From the NCBI GenBank assembly GCA_026214975.1, contig JAOBSW010000041.1:659004-723003 (forward strand): a DNA stretch of 64,000 nucleotides, written 5' to 3'. The position numbers and the translations under genes were made by a program. The notes under the pieces were generated by a model that saw only the letters and a list, made by a program, of their open reading frames with translations, did no database searches and was not told the origin of the DNA. The stretch comes from Gentiana macrophylla. Its lineage: Eukaryota; Streptophyta; Magnoliopsida; Gentianales; Gentianaceae. Each line of letters begins with the position of its first letter. The stretch's first letter is position 1. Of this stretch, positions 11,821-23,059 are shown one piece after another.

Positions 11821-14800
11821 ATGGGTATTCAGAAGCTTGGGTAGGGCTATAATAGATTTACAACTTCGTTTTATTATATTTTATTTATTCTTCTGCATCT
11901 AATTTTCTGTAAAACATTGATGGCGGCTTTGCAGGCATATCATGGTTAAGAGGCTTCAGGCTAGGCCATACAGCAGGTATTACATCTACGTCTTTGAGGG
12001 GGGGGGGGGAGTTTGATGTGTTGTTGCTAATAGGTTGGGAATGTACAGCCAGGCTCGGGTTCCAATTCCTCCACCACCACCGGCTTCAGCTATTACACAA
12101 ATCCGTGAAGGTTTTAATTTTTTTTTCGTGGGTCCTTTCCACATTTTGTATTTCAAAAGAATTTTGCATTTGAATTTGGAGGTGTCACTCTCAAAGACCG
12201 ACTTGTCTGTTGATACACAGGAATTGCTGCAACTTCGATCACATGGTGTCTGTTCGCTCCGGTTTGTTGGGGGCTTATGTATTGGTAGGCATTTTTTTTC
12301 TTCCCTTTTTCCTGCCCGGAAAGTTGTGTTTTTCAATCTAATAATCTTTTAATGCAATCACAGGTTTGATGTGCGTGAAATGAGGTACGTTACATCTTAA
12401 ATTAAGATTAAGATGCAACTTGGGTTGCTAGACAATTATGAAGACACAAATATATTGTTTAACATGGTTCTTTAGCATGTTTATTGTTGTCACGATGAAA
12501 CAATTTAACAAAGAAGTATAAGAGGAGACGAATAATTGATTTTCTCTGTTAGTCTCTCCACCACTTTCTTACAACTTGTAGGTTGAAATTGTAGCATGTT
12601 CTGTTATTATGTTGGTGGTATGAATTGTCTGTGGAAAATATATGTTCAAAACTGTTTTGATACCACCGTGGAGACATCAAACTATCTAATTTACTCGGAC
12701 GGATTCCTTGTCCATACACAATGATGGTGCATTGTGTGACTTTTCTGATTGAAGAATTCTTGTAAGTTTACCTCAATCTTCTCTACGGATGTTTTTTGAG
12801 CGGCACCCCATAGTGGGTAATGCGGGCTATCCTTCCCTAGTAATGGAAAGATATAAAATAGCTAGATTTGCTATATAGTTTGGTAAAATAATAGTTAGTA
12901 CATATCTAGTTGTATACTAGAATGTTAGACGTCTTAGTTTACTTTATTGTGTTTCGTTCGTTGAATTCTACAAGTTTTTGGTTGCAAGCTATTAACCCCT
13001 CTTCAATATTTTGGAGTCGGGTCAAAAGAAGGTGATTAGTTCAATGTGCACTAAACATATTTACATATAATATATATGTATTTTTTTGCAGAACCGTGTG
13101 TAACGCCTTGAAAGATTATGAAAAGGAGTTTGAAAGGTCCTTTCTTTTCCTAAATCTTGACATTTGAATTTTATTTCTCAATCTTCCTTGTTGTCTCCGT
13201 GGTTTTTTTGTTTGTTTGTTTGTAAATATAGAGAGAAAAAGATAGTGTATATTGATGATTTTTTATAAAGAGTACACCCAAATCAAACCATTTTCTTAAG
13301 AACAAGGGAGCCTGAGTTCAAGTTATTCTCGCGTGGGAATCTATTTAAATCCCTGAAACAATGGAATCCTGTAAATTGAAAGGAGAAATTATTACAAGGC
13401 TTCAAATTGATTCAAATTTCCAATGTAAACTTCCGCAACCTCCTTAAGCTAAGCTGTGTAAATATTATACAAACCAAGCTTGGAGCCCGGATACTTGAAT
13501 CCCTAAACTAAGATTCCCTTTGTCAATATATCAGTCACCTGATGCTTTGTTGGAACATAGTCAACTGAGATAGTTTTGTTGTCTATCTTTTCCCTTATAA
13601 AATGCTTGTTGATTTTCACATGTTTGATTCTGTCATGATGAATATGATTCATGCATATGTTAATAGCAGACTGATCGTCACATAGAAGTTTGATGAGTTC
13701 TTGAGGAGAGATCTTTAAGTCAAATAGAACACTTTTTACTCATATTCCTTCACATTAAGGAAGGGCTAAAGCCCAAAATTCAGCTTCATTGCTATTTCCA
13801 GGAACATCAGACTATTTACTCGTCCATATTGCAAGATTAACCTATATTAAAATTAGCTGGTGATCAACATTAGTAAAAAAAAATTATGCTTCTATCAGCT
13901 CCCTTCTTGAAGAATAATCCCTGTTCTGGAGTCCCGTTTAGGTACCTTAGGATCCTAAAAACAATATGCATATGTTCTTCTCTGGGGTTGTGAATTGGCT
14001 ACTAGGCTCACAACAAATCTAACATCAGGCCTTGTGTGGGACAGGTAGACGAGTTTCCCCACAAGTCCTTGAAACCTTCCTTTATCCGTTGGTTTGCTCT
14101 CACGCTGATTTCCCATCTTTCAGTTATGGTCTACATGTGTGCTGATTAGCTTGCATCCTAACAGCCCGGTTCCCTTTAACAAGCCTAAGATATACCTTTG
14201 TTTGTGTGAAATTGACATTCCTTCCTTTTGACCTTGCAATCTCTATGCCAAAAATGTACTTCAAAGGGCCCAAATCCTTGATTTTGAATTCCTTTGCCAA
14301 ACAACCTTTTAGTTTCACAAATTCTTTCTAGGTCAACTTGTCAAAATAATATTATCTACGTACACAATAAGTATGTCAAAGTTCCGTTGACTTAGTGTTT
14401 TACATATATTGTGTGATCTTTAGGGAAAGCATTCTTTACATTATGTTGATTTGAAGTCCAATCCAAAATTGCCGTTAGGGATAGGAGGATTCTTGTAGTA
14501 TTAAGTTGGGCAACGAGGACAAAGGTTGCTCAATAGTCAACCTGTTAACAGAAGTGAAAAGGATAACTTTAATTATGATTAGAATTGTATTACAATGAGG
14601 AGGAGCAAACTGCTCACATAGAACTCAGACAAAGAGTCTTGATTGATTAGACTTCCTTAAATTCGACCCATTATTTGCTTCTTCTCAAACTCTTCACTCC
14701 CCCTCAAGTTGATCATAGATATTGATCATGCCCAACTTTCTCAAGAAATCTTCAAAGTTTTGCTTCACCAAAGCTTTTGTCAGTCCCAGTCCATAATGTC

Positions 14801-17800
14801 TGTGCATAAATGTAATGCAGATCACTCCACATTCCAGATTTTCCTTGATCGCCTATCCACCTCAACATGTTTTGCTCCATCATGTTGAACAAGGTCATTA
14901 GCAATGGCAATTGCAGCCTTGTTGTCACACAATAACTTTAGAGGTAACTCTGGAGTGAAATTCAGATGTTTCAAGACCCTCTTTACCCACAACTCTTCAC
15001 AGATTCCATGAGCCATTGCCTTGAATTCATGTTGTGCTCCTTGCTTCTCCAAGTTGAAAGATTTCTCCAAACAAAGGTACAATATCGTGTTGTTCACCTG
15101 CAATCTTTGGAACCAGCCCAATCAATGTCTGTGAAAACTTCTACACTTTTTTTTGCTTGAATAGCAAACCACAGTTCCCTTCAAGTACCTCAAGATTCTG
15201 ATCACTGCTTGATAATGAGACAGACCAGGTGAGTGCATAACCTGACTTACCACTCCAACAACATATGAAATATCAGGTCTTGTATGTGCAAGATAAATTA
15301 ACTTACCAACCAACCTTTGGTACTGTTCTCTGTCCACTTCATCCTCATCCTTCCTTCTTGTGAGTTGTGAGCTTCAGGTTGCTCGACATTGGAGTGTTGG
15401 CAGGTTTGAATAGTTGAATCCCGGCATTCCAGTATCCTTTAAGTGATCTAAGACATACTTCCGTGGGGACACCTCCATTTCCCTCTTCTGATCTTGCCAC
15501 TTAGCTCTTTACTTTCAAATCATTATAAAAGTTATCCTTTTCCCTCAACTTCCTTGGGTCTTTAATTTGACACCTCCATTCTCTCAACTTCCTTAGGTCT
15601 TTAATTTCAAATTCTTCCCTCGTCTCTCTTTTTACATGTTTTATTCCAACTCTGTCCTCTCTTGTGAGGATAATATCATCAATATATACTATGAGATCTT
15701 TCATCCTGTTATTTGCACCCATAAAACAATGTGTTCGGAGTGACCCTATATGAACCCAATCTTCAAGAGAAACTGCCTAAATCTGTCAAACCAGGCACGA
15801 GGACTTTGCTTCAGTCCATACAAGCACTTCCTCTGCCTGCATACCTTCTTTGGGTCCTTTTGATATAATTTTGGAGGTAGTTCCATGTAGACTTCCTCTT
15901 TAAGTTTCCGATAGAAGAATGCATTTTTCGCATCCAGATGGTAAAGTGGTCAATTTAAGTTTACTGCCACAGATAACACAATCGTTACTGTATTGAATTC
16001 GCTCTTTTGGTGAGAAGGTCTACGAGTAGTGAATCCCATATCTTTGGTTGTATCCCTTATCCATCAGCCTTGCCTTATCGTACTTCACCGTGGAATCCAC
16101 CAAGTGTCCAATGTGAGGTATAAATGATCTTTTGGACATGCTTTGTTTACATCTGTAAAATCAACAGAAATCTGTGGGCCCCCGTCTTGTTTTGATAACC
16201 ACATGGTTGGCTAGCCAAGTCGAGAACATACTCGGACGCTATATGTTGAATAATCCTCGAGGCTTCGAGTTTAGAGACCTTCTGGTTGATGGCCTCGTTT
16301 TTCTCCTTAGACATGTTATGACACTTTTGCCTCACAGGCTTGGCCATGGGGTAAACCTTCAAGCAATGTATTGCCAGGTATGTGGGGATCCCCGACATGT
16401 TACTTTCCATGCAAAGGTCTTTTTGAATTCCAGGAGCAGGCTTTTCAAAGCTTGCTTGAGGGGGGTTCAGGGAGCCAAGTTCTGATGATGATAGCTTTTC
16501 TTAGTTCATCTGGGAGAAGATGGAAGGACTTTGTGACCTCATCTGGCTCCGTCCTTTCCTCTGACTGTGGAAAAAGTCATGCGTACTGACTTGATAGACC
16601 TTGGGCGGTCCGTTCATGATGGCAATGAGACACTGAGGCACCGCCTAGCTTATTGCACGTCTCCCTGCACAACAATAGTTCCTTCTAGAGTTAAGAACTT
16701 GATGGTTATATGAGCTGTGGAAATGACTGCTTCCATATCATTTAGAGCCGGTCTTCCAATGATTATGTTGTAAGCGGATGGCTTCTTAATATTGATTATG
16801 TAGCGATTATGATTCTGCAACATGTATGTACACCAAAAATGAGGGGAATTCAGACCATTCCTAGCGGTAGAGTGGAGTACCGATGAACCCATATACGAGA
16901 GTTCTCACCGGTGACACTTGGCCTTTAGGAAGCTGGAATTCCTTAAACAGGCAGTGATTCTTCCTGCCGACTGCGCTTCCAATATCAATGAACACTCTTC
17001 TTTGTATGAAATTGGTGGCTGGTACGTAGATGACCAACCTATCATTGTTTGCCCACACAGGTTTAAGGTATTCCGTGCCAAAACTAATGTTTTGGCTTAT
17101 GCGAAAACACTTTTGACTTGTCCCTTCAGAGGTTTCAACCCTGCCAAACTTTTGAGCAAGCGTATCACTAAGAAAAACTCCGGTAATAGTGTTGAGAAAC
17201 AATCTGTGGCTTCTTTGCGTAATGGTGGGGATGGAAAGCTTTTACTGGAGAAGAGCTTTAAGCGGGCCTTTCTGTAACACCAACTGATGATACCCGGAGG
17301 TATCCTCACGTGTAAATCAAGTAAATGATCAAAAGTAAACAAGAACATGCATTATAAAGTGTAAAAGTCCGACGAAAGTGTTATGTGGAGCAGAGGCGAG
17401 CCAAAGGGGAAGGGGATTATTATGTGAGAGCCAAGGGGCTTTATTGTTGAGCCTCTGACAGGCATATGAGAGATCTGAGAATACCGAACCCCTGAATATG
17501 AGACCATCTATTACGTGGCTAATTTTGACCCTCATCACACCCTTAGATAATGGGGTGTGAAATCACGCGCCTCATGATTCATTCGTGTTTAGTATGCTTT
17601 TCTATTGATAATGCTAAGCATTGGTAGTAGAGGTTTTTATGAGGTAGTAACATTTCATATTTAATGCGACAAGACTAGAAGCATAGCTGCTTTTGAAACT
17701 ACGACACACACACACACACACATATATATATATTGCGGTGGCGGTGGGGGAGAAGGGGAAGGGGACTATTATTGTATTGGGGGGATGAGGGGAGAGGAGA

Positions 17801-18019
17801 GGATGGGATTCGAACCCTGAGCAACAAAAATTAACTCTGTTATTCTTTTTCCTCTTTCTTTCAATGGCTTTTGGTTGAGATAGCTGCTTTTGTTTTTAAT
17901 AATATTTTTTCTTAGAAACGTTGTTAATAATTTGTGCTTGCAATAATTATATGGTGTTTGGCAATCTATGGATCTATTGCAGGCGTAGCAAGGATGACAA
18001 TGTGCCCCGTCAGGCCTAG
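11821..18019 (+). CDS. Small split host gene, copy 1 (unrecognised, about 96 aa)
   Basis: Seven exons are inferred by comparing copy 1 with copy 2 at 25647: 11821-11840, 11935-11976, 12049-12110, 12221-12284, 12364-12384, 13092-13136 and 17983-18019 (TAG). All introns are GT-AG and every phase agrees with copy 2. The predicted protein starts MGIQKLG and has an Arg/Lys-containing N-terminus with 'ARPYSS' (residues 16-21). A PPPPPAS stretch lies at about 28-34, one hydrophobic Trp/Cys-rich segment at 43-63, and a charged tail ends in 'RQA'. Basic N-terminus plus one membrane segment could suit a small mitochondrial inner-membrane protein, but that is inference. The counterpart of exon 7 of copy 2 (39 nt) was not found, and skipping it keeps the frame. 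The last intron (13137-17982) is filled with copia and gypsy debris. I do not recognise the family; the start ATG is the one shared by both copies. Confidence 0.62.
11998..12009 (+). repeat. G12 tract in intron 2 of copy 1
   Basis: A run of 12 G lies between exons 2 and 3. Copy 2 has no equivalent run at this place. Confidence 0.8.
13440..14480 (-). pseudogene. Ty1/copia RT-RNase H fragment in intron of copy 1
   Basis: On the minus strand the YVDD box is read as YVDN near 14370. It is followed by 'EFKIKDLGPLKYIFGIEIARSKG' (14124-14318), a 'GKLVYLSHTRPDV'-like RNase H start near 14050, and an RNase H end with 'LLCDDQSAI', 'HVKINKHFIREK' and 'DILTKG' (13500-13700). Several stops and frameshifts are present. 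It is a separate copy from the copia RT at 14707-16095, because both RT and RNase H occur twice in the same order. No LTR of its own was identified. Confidence 0.78.
14543..14696 (-). repeat. Short copia 3' LTR (154 bp)
   Basis: Read on the minus strand, RNase H ends near 14710 and is followed by a purine tract (GAGGGGGAG, complement of 14697-14706). A TGAAGAG...TTAACA segment then looks like a complete short LTR. The start lacks the usual TGTT, so the left end is less certain. Confidence 0.5.
14707..16095 (-). pseudogene. Ty1/copia reverse transcriptase and RNase H fragment
   Basis: On the minus strand the order is: a 'KARL' block near 16090, the 'FYRKLKEEVYMELPP' region near 15890, 'RQCLYGLKQSPRAW'-type text near 15830, and YIDDIILT near 15680 (the usual YVDD). 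RNase H follows with 'VGKLIYLAHTRPDISYVVGVVSQ' in two short blocks (15122-15337) and 'LLCDNKAAIAIA' near 14920. Stops and frameshifts are numerous. A 48-bp direct duplication sits inside RT (15543-15618). The upstream end is fused directly to gypsy RT at about 16095. Confidence 0.82.
15543..15618. repeat. 48-bp direct duplication inside copia RT
   Basis: The text 'ctcaacttcctt-ggtctttaattt' occurs at about 15544 and again 48 bases later, with one base difference (g/a). It corresponds to a duplicated stretch of the RT reading frame ('DLRKLRE' twice). Confidence 0.7.
16096..17290 (-). pseudogene. Ty3/gypsy gag-protease-RT fragment
   Basis: On the minus strand, 16861-17202 contains a retropepsin-like block 'RRVFIDIGSAVG', where the usual D-T-G-S is D-I-G-S. 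16650-16892 continues with 'AYNIIIGRPALNDMEAVISTAH', typical of the protease C-terminus of plant gypsy elements. 16147-16410 is the RT N-terminus, with 'KPVRQKCHNMSKEKNEAINQ' and further on 'VDFTDVNKACPKDH'. The part between protease and RT is shortened, and RT stops after about 150 residues at the fusion with copia sequence near 16095. Frameshifts are present. Confidence 0.75.
17291..17982 (+). other. Rest of the long intron of copy 1, no gene seen
   Basis: Up to about 17570 the sequence has no recognisable domain and may still be element DNA. From about 17900 it matches the intron before the last exon of copy 2 ('gcttgca...atggtgtttggcaatct'). It includes the (AC)n(AT)n microsatellite at 17705-17734. 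Confidence 0.45.
17705..17734. repeat. Compound (AC)n(AT)n microsatellite
   Basis: About ten AC units are followed by about six AT units, inside the last intron of host gene copy 1. Confidence 0.9.
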
Positions 18020-18033
18020 TTTATTATGCAGCA

Positions 18034-18049
18034 GGGGGGGGGGGGGGGG
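18034..18049 (+). repeat. G16 tract in the 3' UTR of copy 1
   Basis: Sixteen consecutive G begin 14 bases after the TAG stop. The surrounding 3' UTR text ('ctagttta.tatgc', 'gctagaat.ttga', 'tatgaaatatctact') matches copy 2, which has no G run. The tract may have expanded by slippage, or be an assembly artefact. Confidence 0.8.
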
Positions 18050-18059
18050 TGTGCTAGAA

Positions 18060-20390
18060 TGTTGAAGATGGTGTATGAAATATCTACTAGACATATTATC
18101 TTGTATTTGTAGTGAACTAGTAGTAGTAAAAGGATTGTAGTTGCCTTGTTGTCTAAAAAGATTTACATGATTCTTGGATCAATTGCTGTATGGATTCGTA
18201 TGCAGGAATAGATTAAAACTTGGGTACTGTTATTATTTGCACCACACATATTCTACTCGTGCGCCATAGTAGAATCGACCTTGTGAAAGTCGGTTCTAGA
18301 GCCAATAATCGACTTCCGTTAGGTGCATTGTGAGAACCGGTTTTGAAAAAGTCAGTTATTGCTCCAGAACCTACAAGAAGTCGGTTTCTTGGCTTTACAA
18401 ATCCTTCAAAAAACATCCCCTCTTCCCTTCCCGGTTTGAGCCAAATCCAATTCCTTATGCATCCATGACGCTCAGATCTACCGTAGTGGATGAAGTACCC
18501 TTTGTTTTGGCCTTTAGTTTTCACTTTTCCGTTCTTCTGTTTATGGTTGTTGCTTTTAGATTCTTCTTACGAGTATCTTGTATGGATAGAAATAACACGA
18601 AAGCAACTACTATTCCCGGATGCGGGTTCCCACAATCGGAAATCCAATGTTCGGTTCGTATCTGTTAAGCAAAGTACCATTGTCTGGAACCTTCAAATAG
18701 AACTGACATGCAAAGAGAAAGGAAAAAACACAAACTAACTACATCGTTGCTATGGCAGGCCATGCCGCTGCCGAAGTGTAAGTGTATTGTAGTTGATTCT
18801 TTGTAAACACTCCAGTAATGACAACCGTTGTGTTGGAGTATGTACTAATCTAAAATCATTCCACTATTGTTTTTTAATTCATTATTTTATTAATTCTACT
18901 AATATCTTTTAATTTCTTCCACCAATTCTTTCTTCATCTACAAATGAAATCATATTAAATCATCTCTCACCACATCATTTTAGAGGGAAGAAACCTACAA
19001 TCCACTTTTTAATACAAAATAAATAAATAGAACAGCATTTCCTTTTTTTAGTTGTAAAAGGACAAAAAAAAAAATCAAACGGATAAACATACCCTTATAA
19101 ATCACATTCGCTGGACACGCATCTACGATTCTTCTATTCTTCTCTTTTTTTGTTTTCTCCATTGCCTGCTGCTTCATCTTTTCTTTTTCAAACAACCGTA
19201 ACTTTTGATGTAGAACTCCGATCATCAAATTTTTTTCACCAAAATTCATATTTTTTTCCCTCTTCATTTTGCGATCTCATACGATACCCTACCGACTTAA
19301 ATTTGAAAGACGAAAAAATATTTGCATTAATCGTAGCGATTTTCTTATAAACGACAGTAACTTTTGATTTAGAATACCGATCTTCAAAATTCTTTCACCA
19401 AAATTCATATTTTTTTCTCTTCATTTTGAGATCTCATATGATACTGCTTTCGGCGTAGTTTTGAAATCCGAATTATTGCAGTGTTTACACTAACACAATA
19501 TCACAGTATCATGTTTTATTAACAAACACAATAACACCATTACCATTACCATTACACCATTAACAGTAACAGTATGGGATTAGCCAAAAATCATGAACTT
19601 AGCAAGCTTTACAACAACACCAACAACCTCGATTCCTTTATGGATTAAAACAGAAACAAACTGTAAACTAAAAACCATTTGGACAATAATGTAATCGCAT
19701 TAACACCCAAAAAACTTATGTATTTTCAAATAACACATTCAATCACAATTAACATCTTCAATCACAATGGAAAAAATTACTTCCAAGAAATGTTTCCAAA
19801 TACTCACAACTTATCCATATGTTGTGAGTATTTGATAAGATAATTTGATAAGCTGATCTATGTCATGATGAATGTCAGGATCAGAATACTCTAACTCCAA
19901 CTGAGAAATCAAACTGTGTTGTTCTATTCCATCACATAAAGATGGTAGCATGCGATTTTTTTTGCTTTCATATTCAATAACACAATAACAGTAACAATAT
20001 CACGGTAACAGTATCACGGTATTAGTAACAACATCACATTCAAACACAATAACACACTAACAGTATCACAGTGCGTGAGCTTGCTAATGTTTGATTCTTA
20101 TGACATAAACAATACATAGTGAAATAATGATCATTTCAGCCGCTAAAAAAACTACTCCAAAGATAAGACTTAAAACGGAGGCGTCACAAAAACCATTTCC
20201 ATTGAAAATATGCATTTTTTGTAAATCATTTACCTTGCAATATAAGTCAATCAACTAATCTACCATTAACGAGCTTAGTTGGGTTTCCATTATGATGATG
20301 TAGCTTTTCTGGATAAGTGCCGCCATTGCTGAATATGTAGGTCTTAGCCACGTGACGTACCACACCTTTCTTCGTTAAAGTATATAGTTT
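18060..20390. other. Intergenic region with low-complexity repeats, no gene
   Basis: Besides the remaining 3' UTR-like sequence of copy 1, there is a stretch with repeated AAGTCGGTT-type words (18255-18390) that might be a decayed DNA transposon end. A 159-bp-period direct repeat (19196-19446) and AACAC/ATCACAG-rich tracts at 19488-19575 and 19975-20072 follow. Small ORFs here look like chance. Confidence 0.4.
19196..19446. repeat. Two-copy direct repeat, about 159-bp period
   Basis: The sequence from 'gtaacttttgat' to 'gatctcata.gata' occurs at 19198-19288 and again at 19357-19445 with scattered differences, including 'caccaaaattcatattttttt' in both. Confidence 0.75.
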
Positions 20391-20399
20391 TCACTCCCT

Positions 20400-21955
20400 G
20401 TTGCAAAACTATTTGGACTAACTAAACCACACATAAGCTTTACATGTAACTGATGTAAGACATGGATTTTTATATCAGAAAGCAGAACGTCAACCATGGG
20501 TGCATTGTCTTAAGCTCATTGCACCTCCAGCAATGTTGCTAAAAATCGAACTCTACTTGCATATAAAACCATGCTACATGTGTGCTGTCTCTTGATCTTC
20601 CGTATTTCACTTTGTTTTCGACATAGGCCTTATATTTTTAAATATTTCATATACTTGCGATCTTTCACGCATAAAATAAACCCATGTCATTACGGTATAA
20701 TCATCAATGAAGAGAATGAAGTACCTATTTTGTTCATGTGAATGAGTGCGCATTGGAGCCCTAAGCGTCCGTGTGCACCAATTACAATAGCTCGCTTCAG
20801 CTCTCCAGAAGCTTTTCCGGCGAGGAAATGTTTATCGATGTTATTTCGAGCATGCATCCTTTACACCACGATCGGGTGCCTTTATAGTTAGGAGATCTTT
20901 CATCATGTTCTTACGATGTAGTATTTTTAATCCATTGAAATTGAAGAGACCAAGCTATACATTGCCATAACCACAGTCGTCATCTTGTGCCTTCATTGCG
21001 ACATCTCTTGCATAACTCCATTGGATCGGAAAGCATCGTTTTCCTTCATTTTTATTTTGCAATTTGAAGGATTTATCTTTCTTATCATATATTGTACAAG
21101 AATCTCCTTCAAAATGCAAGCAGTATCCTTTCTCAATCATTTGCCCGACCTCAATAGATTTTGATCTATACTCGGGACCAGAGCACCTCGTTTATGTATC
21201 TCTTGCCTTGCTTTGTGTTAATGACAATAGTGCCTTTTCCATTAGCCTCATTAAAGTCGCCGTTTCCTATCTTAATATTTGTCTTGAATTTTTCAAGGCG
21301 GCAAAATGTGGATTCATCTTTTGTCATGTGATTCACGCAACCTTTGTATATTGTCTTGGCGTCATTTTCTTGAAAAGTTAGCTTGATGATTCCTTTTAGA
21401 TCGACATACATACCGGCGTGACCAAATTTCTTGCAATTTTTGCATTGTGGTTTTCCTTTAAACCAGCAGTCTTTCTCTCAAATAAGCTTTTCCTCTTGCA
21501 TATACACATGATAGAAAATGTTTTGTTTGGAAGCTCTCTGTATTTTAGAACCTTCATTTGATCTCCGATCATTTTGTTTTGATTTTTGTGGCGGAGTTTT
21601 GAACTTAGATTGAAAAGCATTTTGATTTGTGCCTTCGTGCGCCTTTCAATCTATGTTCATGAGCTTACAAAGACCCATCAATTACAGAAGCGAGACAATT
21701 TTTCCAAATCTTTTATTTGCTCAATCATTTGTAATGATTGGATCATATTTTTACTGTACATGTAATTAATATTTTTCCACAATTTTCTTCTGGGGCGTCT
21801 TCTCTCCATTCGCCCGCAATTGATTTGCTAATGACTCTTGTGTAGTAGTCTTTAGCAAACTCTTTCATTTTAAATTCTGAAATTTCTCCTCAATGAATGG
21901 AGTTTTGAGACTTTACCTTTTTTAAAGTATATATGTGCAGGCTCACGATACCACT
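20400..21955 (-). pseudogene. Ty1/copia gag-protease-integrase fragment
   Basis: On the minus strand, downstream of an LTR and PBS, there is a short gag remnant and then the protease-to-integrase region. 21166-21411 contains 'NHMTKDESTF' and 'GKGTIVINTKQGKRYINEVLW', where D-S-G of the protease is disrupted upstream. 20955-21140 contains 'MIEKGYCLHFEGDSCTIYDK' (GAG-pre-integrase). Farther on, the integrase core has 'YFILFIDDYTVMTWVYFM' near 20700. Stops and frameshifts are scattered, the zinc-binding H-H-C-C part is mostly lost, and RT is absent, so the element is 3'-truncated. Confidence 0.78.
21942..21955 (-). other. Primer binding site of copia element
   Basis: Directly after the LTR, on the minus strand, is TGGTATCGTGAGCC preceded by AG. 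This resembles the initiator-Met tRNA-complementary PBS TGGTATCAGAGC of plant copia elements. Confidence 0.65.
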
Positions 21956-22167
21956 TGTTAGAATTTTTGTAGAAGGTTGAATGGAAAAGCTAGGATTGAT
22001 GAGTGTGAGATGGAAAAGGATTGATAAGTTGGAGAGATTGGAGAAAAGGAAATTGATTGTATTGATTTCTTGGTTGCTTAAGTACATGGTGGTGGTGCTA
22101 TTTATAGCCCCCATTGGATAGTTCAAGATCCTTATGGAGTTTTCTAGATATATCTTAATTTTTAACA
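21956..22167 (-). repeat. Copia 5' LTR (212 bp)
   Basis: Bounded by TGTTA...TAACA, adjoining the PBS on one side. On the minus strand it reads TGTTAAAAATTAAG...TTCTAACA. A TATTTATAG stretch near 22092-22100 could be the promoter, read as CTATAAATA on the minus strand. The partner LTR is not present. Confidence 0.7.
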
Positions 22168-23030
22168 ATCACTACTAGTGCTACATGCAGTAGCTTCCAT
22201 TCTAGTAAGTGTATGAAATATTTCAGTGCTTGAATTCTAGTAGAGTGTAGTAATGTTTTCTAGTCTCTTGTACTGGGATTTCTAATGTCAATACAAAGTA
22301 TATAACAGGGATTTTTCAATTTCTCTATCTTTTAAAATTGCATTTTTTTCAAACAAATCTAGCACAGCAAAAAGTTTGATACGTCCTTAGAATCGATTAA
22401 TTATTGGGCAAAAAGGATCGTCTTTTTTGCTGTGAAACTTGCGGTTTGTGGTACTATTCAGGAGATTAATGATTTGGTGAGACCGGAAGCATTGGTGGAA
22501 GAATTTTGATGATAAAAGTTTTGAGGAGGAAGAAGAATCGCGTGTTGGACGATAAGGGTAATTTAGGCCAAACAAAAATATTTTTGTCTTATTGCAGAAT
22601 TAAAAAAGTTGTGTGGATTAGAACTCAATAAATGCCCCAAAAGTGAATTTACAACTAATTTTCTCATATATAGATGTATGTATATATATAATTTTTTCCG
22701 ATAGTTGTGTCAATATTTCAACTAAGAAAGGAAAAGAAAAATGTTAAGTTGATAGACTGCCGAAGAAAAAAAAAAAAAAAAAAAGGTGTCTTTAAAGCGC
22801 GCATGTAATCTACTTGAAACCCTGGCGAGAGAGGACACAACACTTTCACATGCTAATCTACTTTGCACTGTGTTTGATTTTTACATCTACTTATTGCACC
22901 ACATTATAATTACAAAATGTCATTTATACTTAAGATACCACATTTGGAAATAAAATTTCACTCTTATAAAAATAACTACAATATAACCCATTAACTTTTG
23001 ATATTTACAAATTCACCCTCTACCCTAGAC
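22168..23030. other. No gene recognised
   Basis: AT-rich sequence with a poly(A) run at about 22766-22784. Short ORFs show no domain I recognise. Confidence 0.4.
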
Positions 23031-23059
23031 ACCATATTTTTTCCCTACAAAACAATATC

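Noticed and set aside
17803..17826. Minus-strand tRNA-like B box (GGTTCGAATCC)
   Set aside because: No A box at the right distance and no cloverleaf could be drawn; it is not a tRNA gene, and there is too little to call a SINE.
18255..18390. AAGTCGGTT-type repeats resembling the end of a CACTA transposon
   Set aside because: No CACTA terminus or partner end is visible, so it was left as an unclassified repeat.
18213..18668. Overlapping ORFs of about 100-110 codons on both strands
   Set aside because: No recognisable domain, overlapping opposite frames and no splice or promoter support; probably chance.
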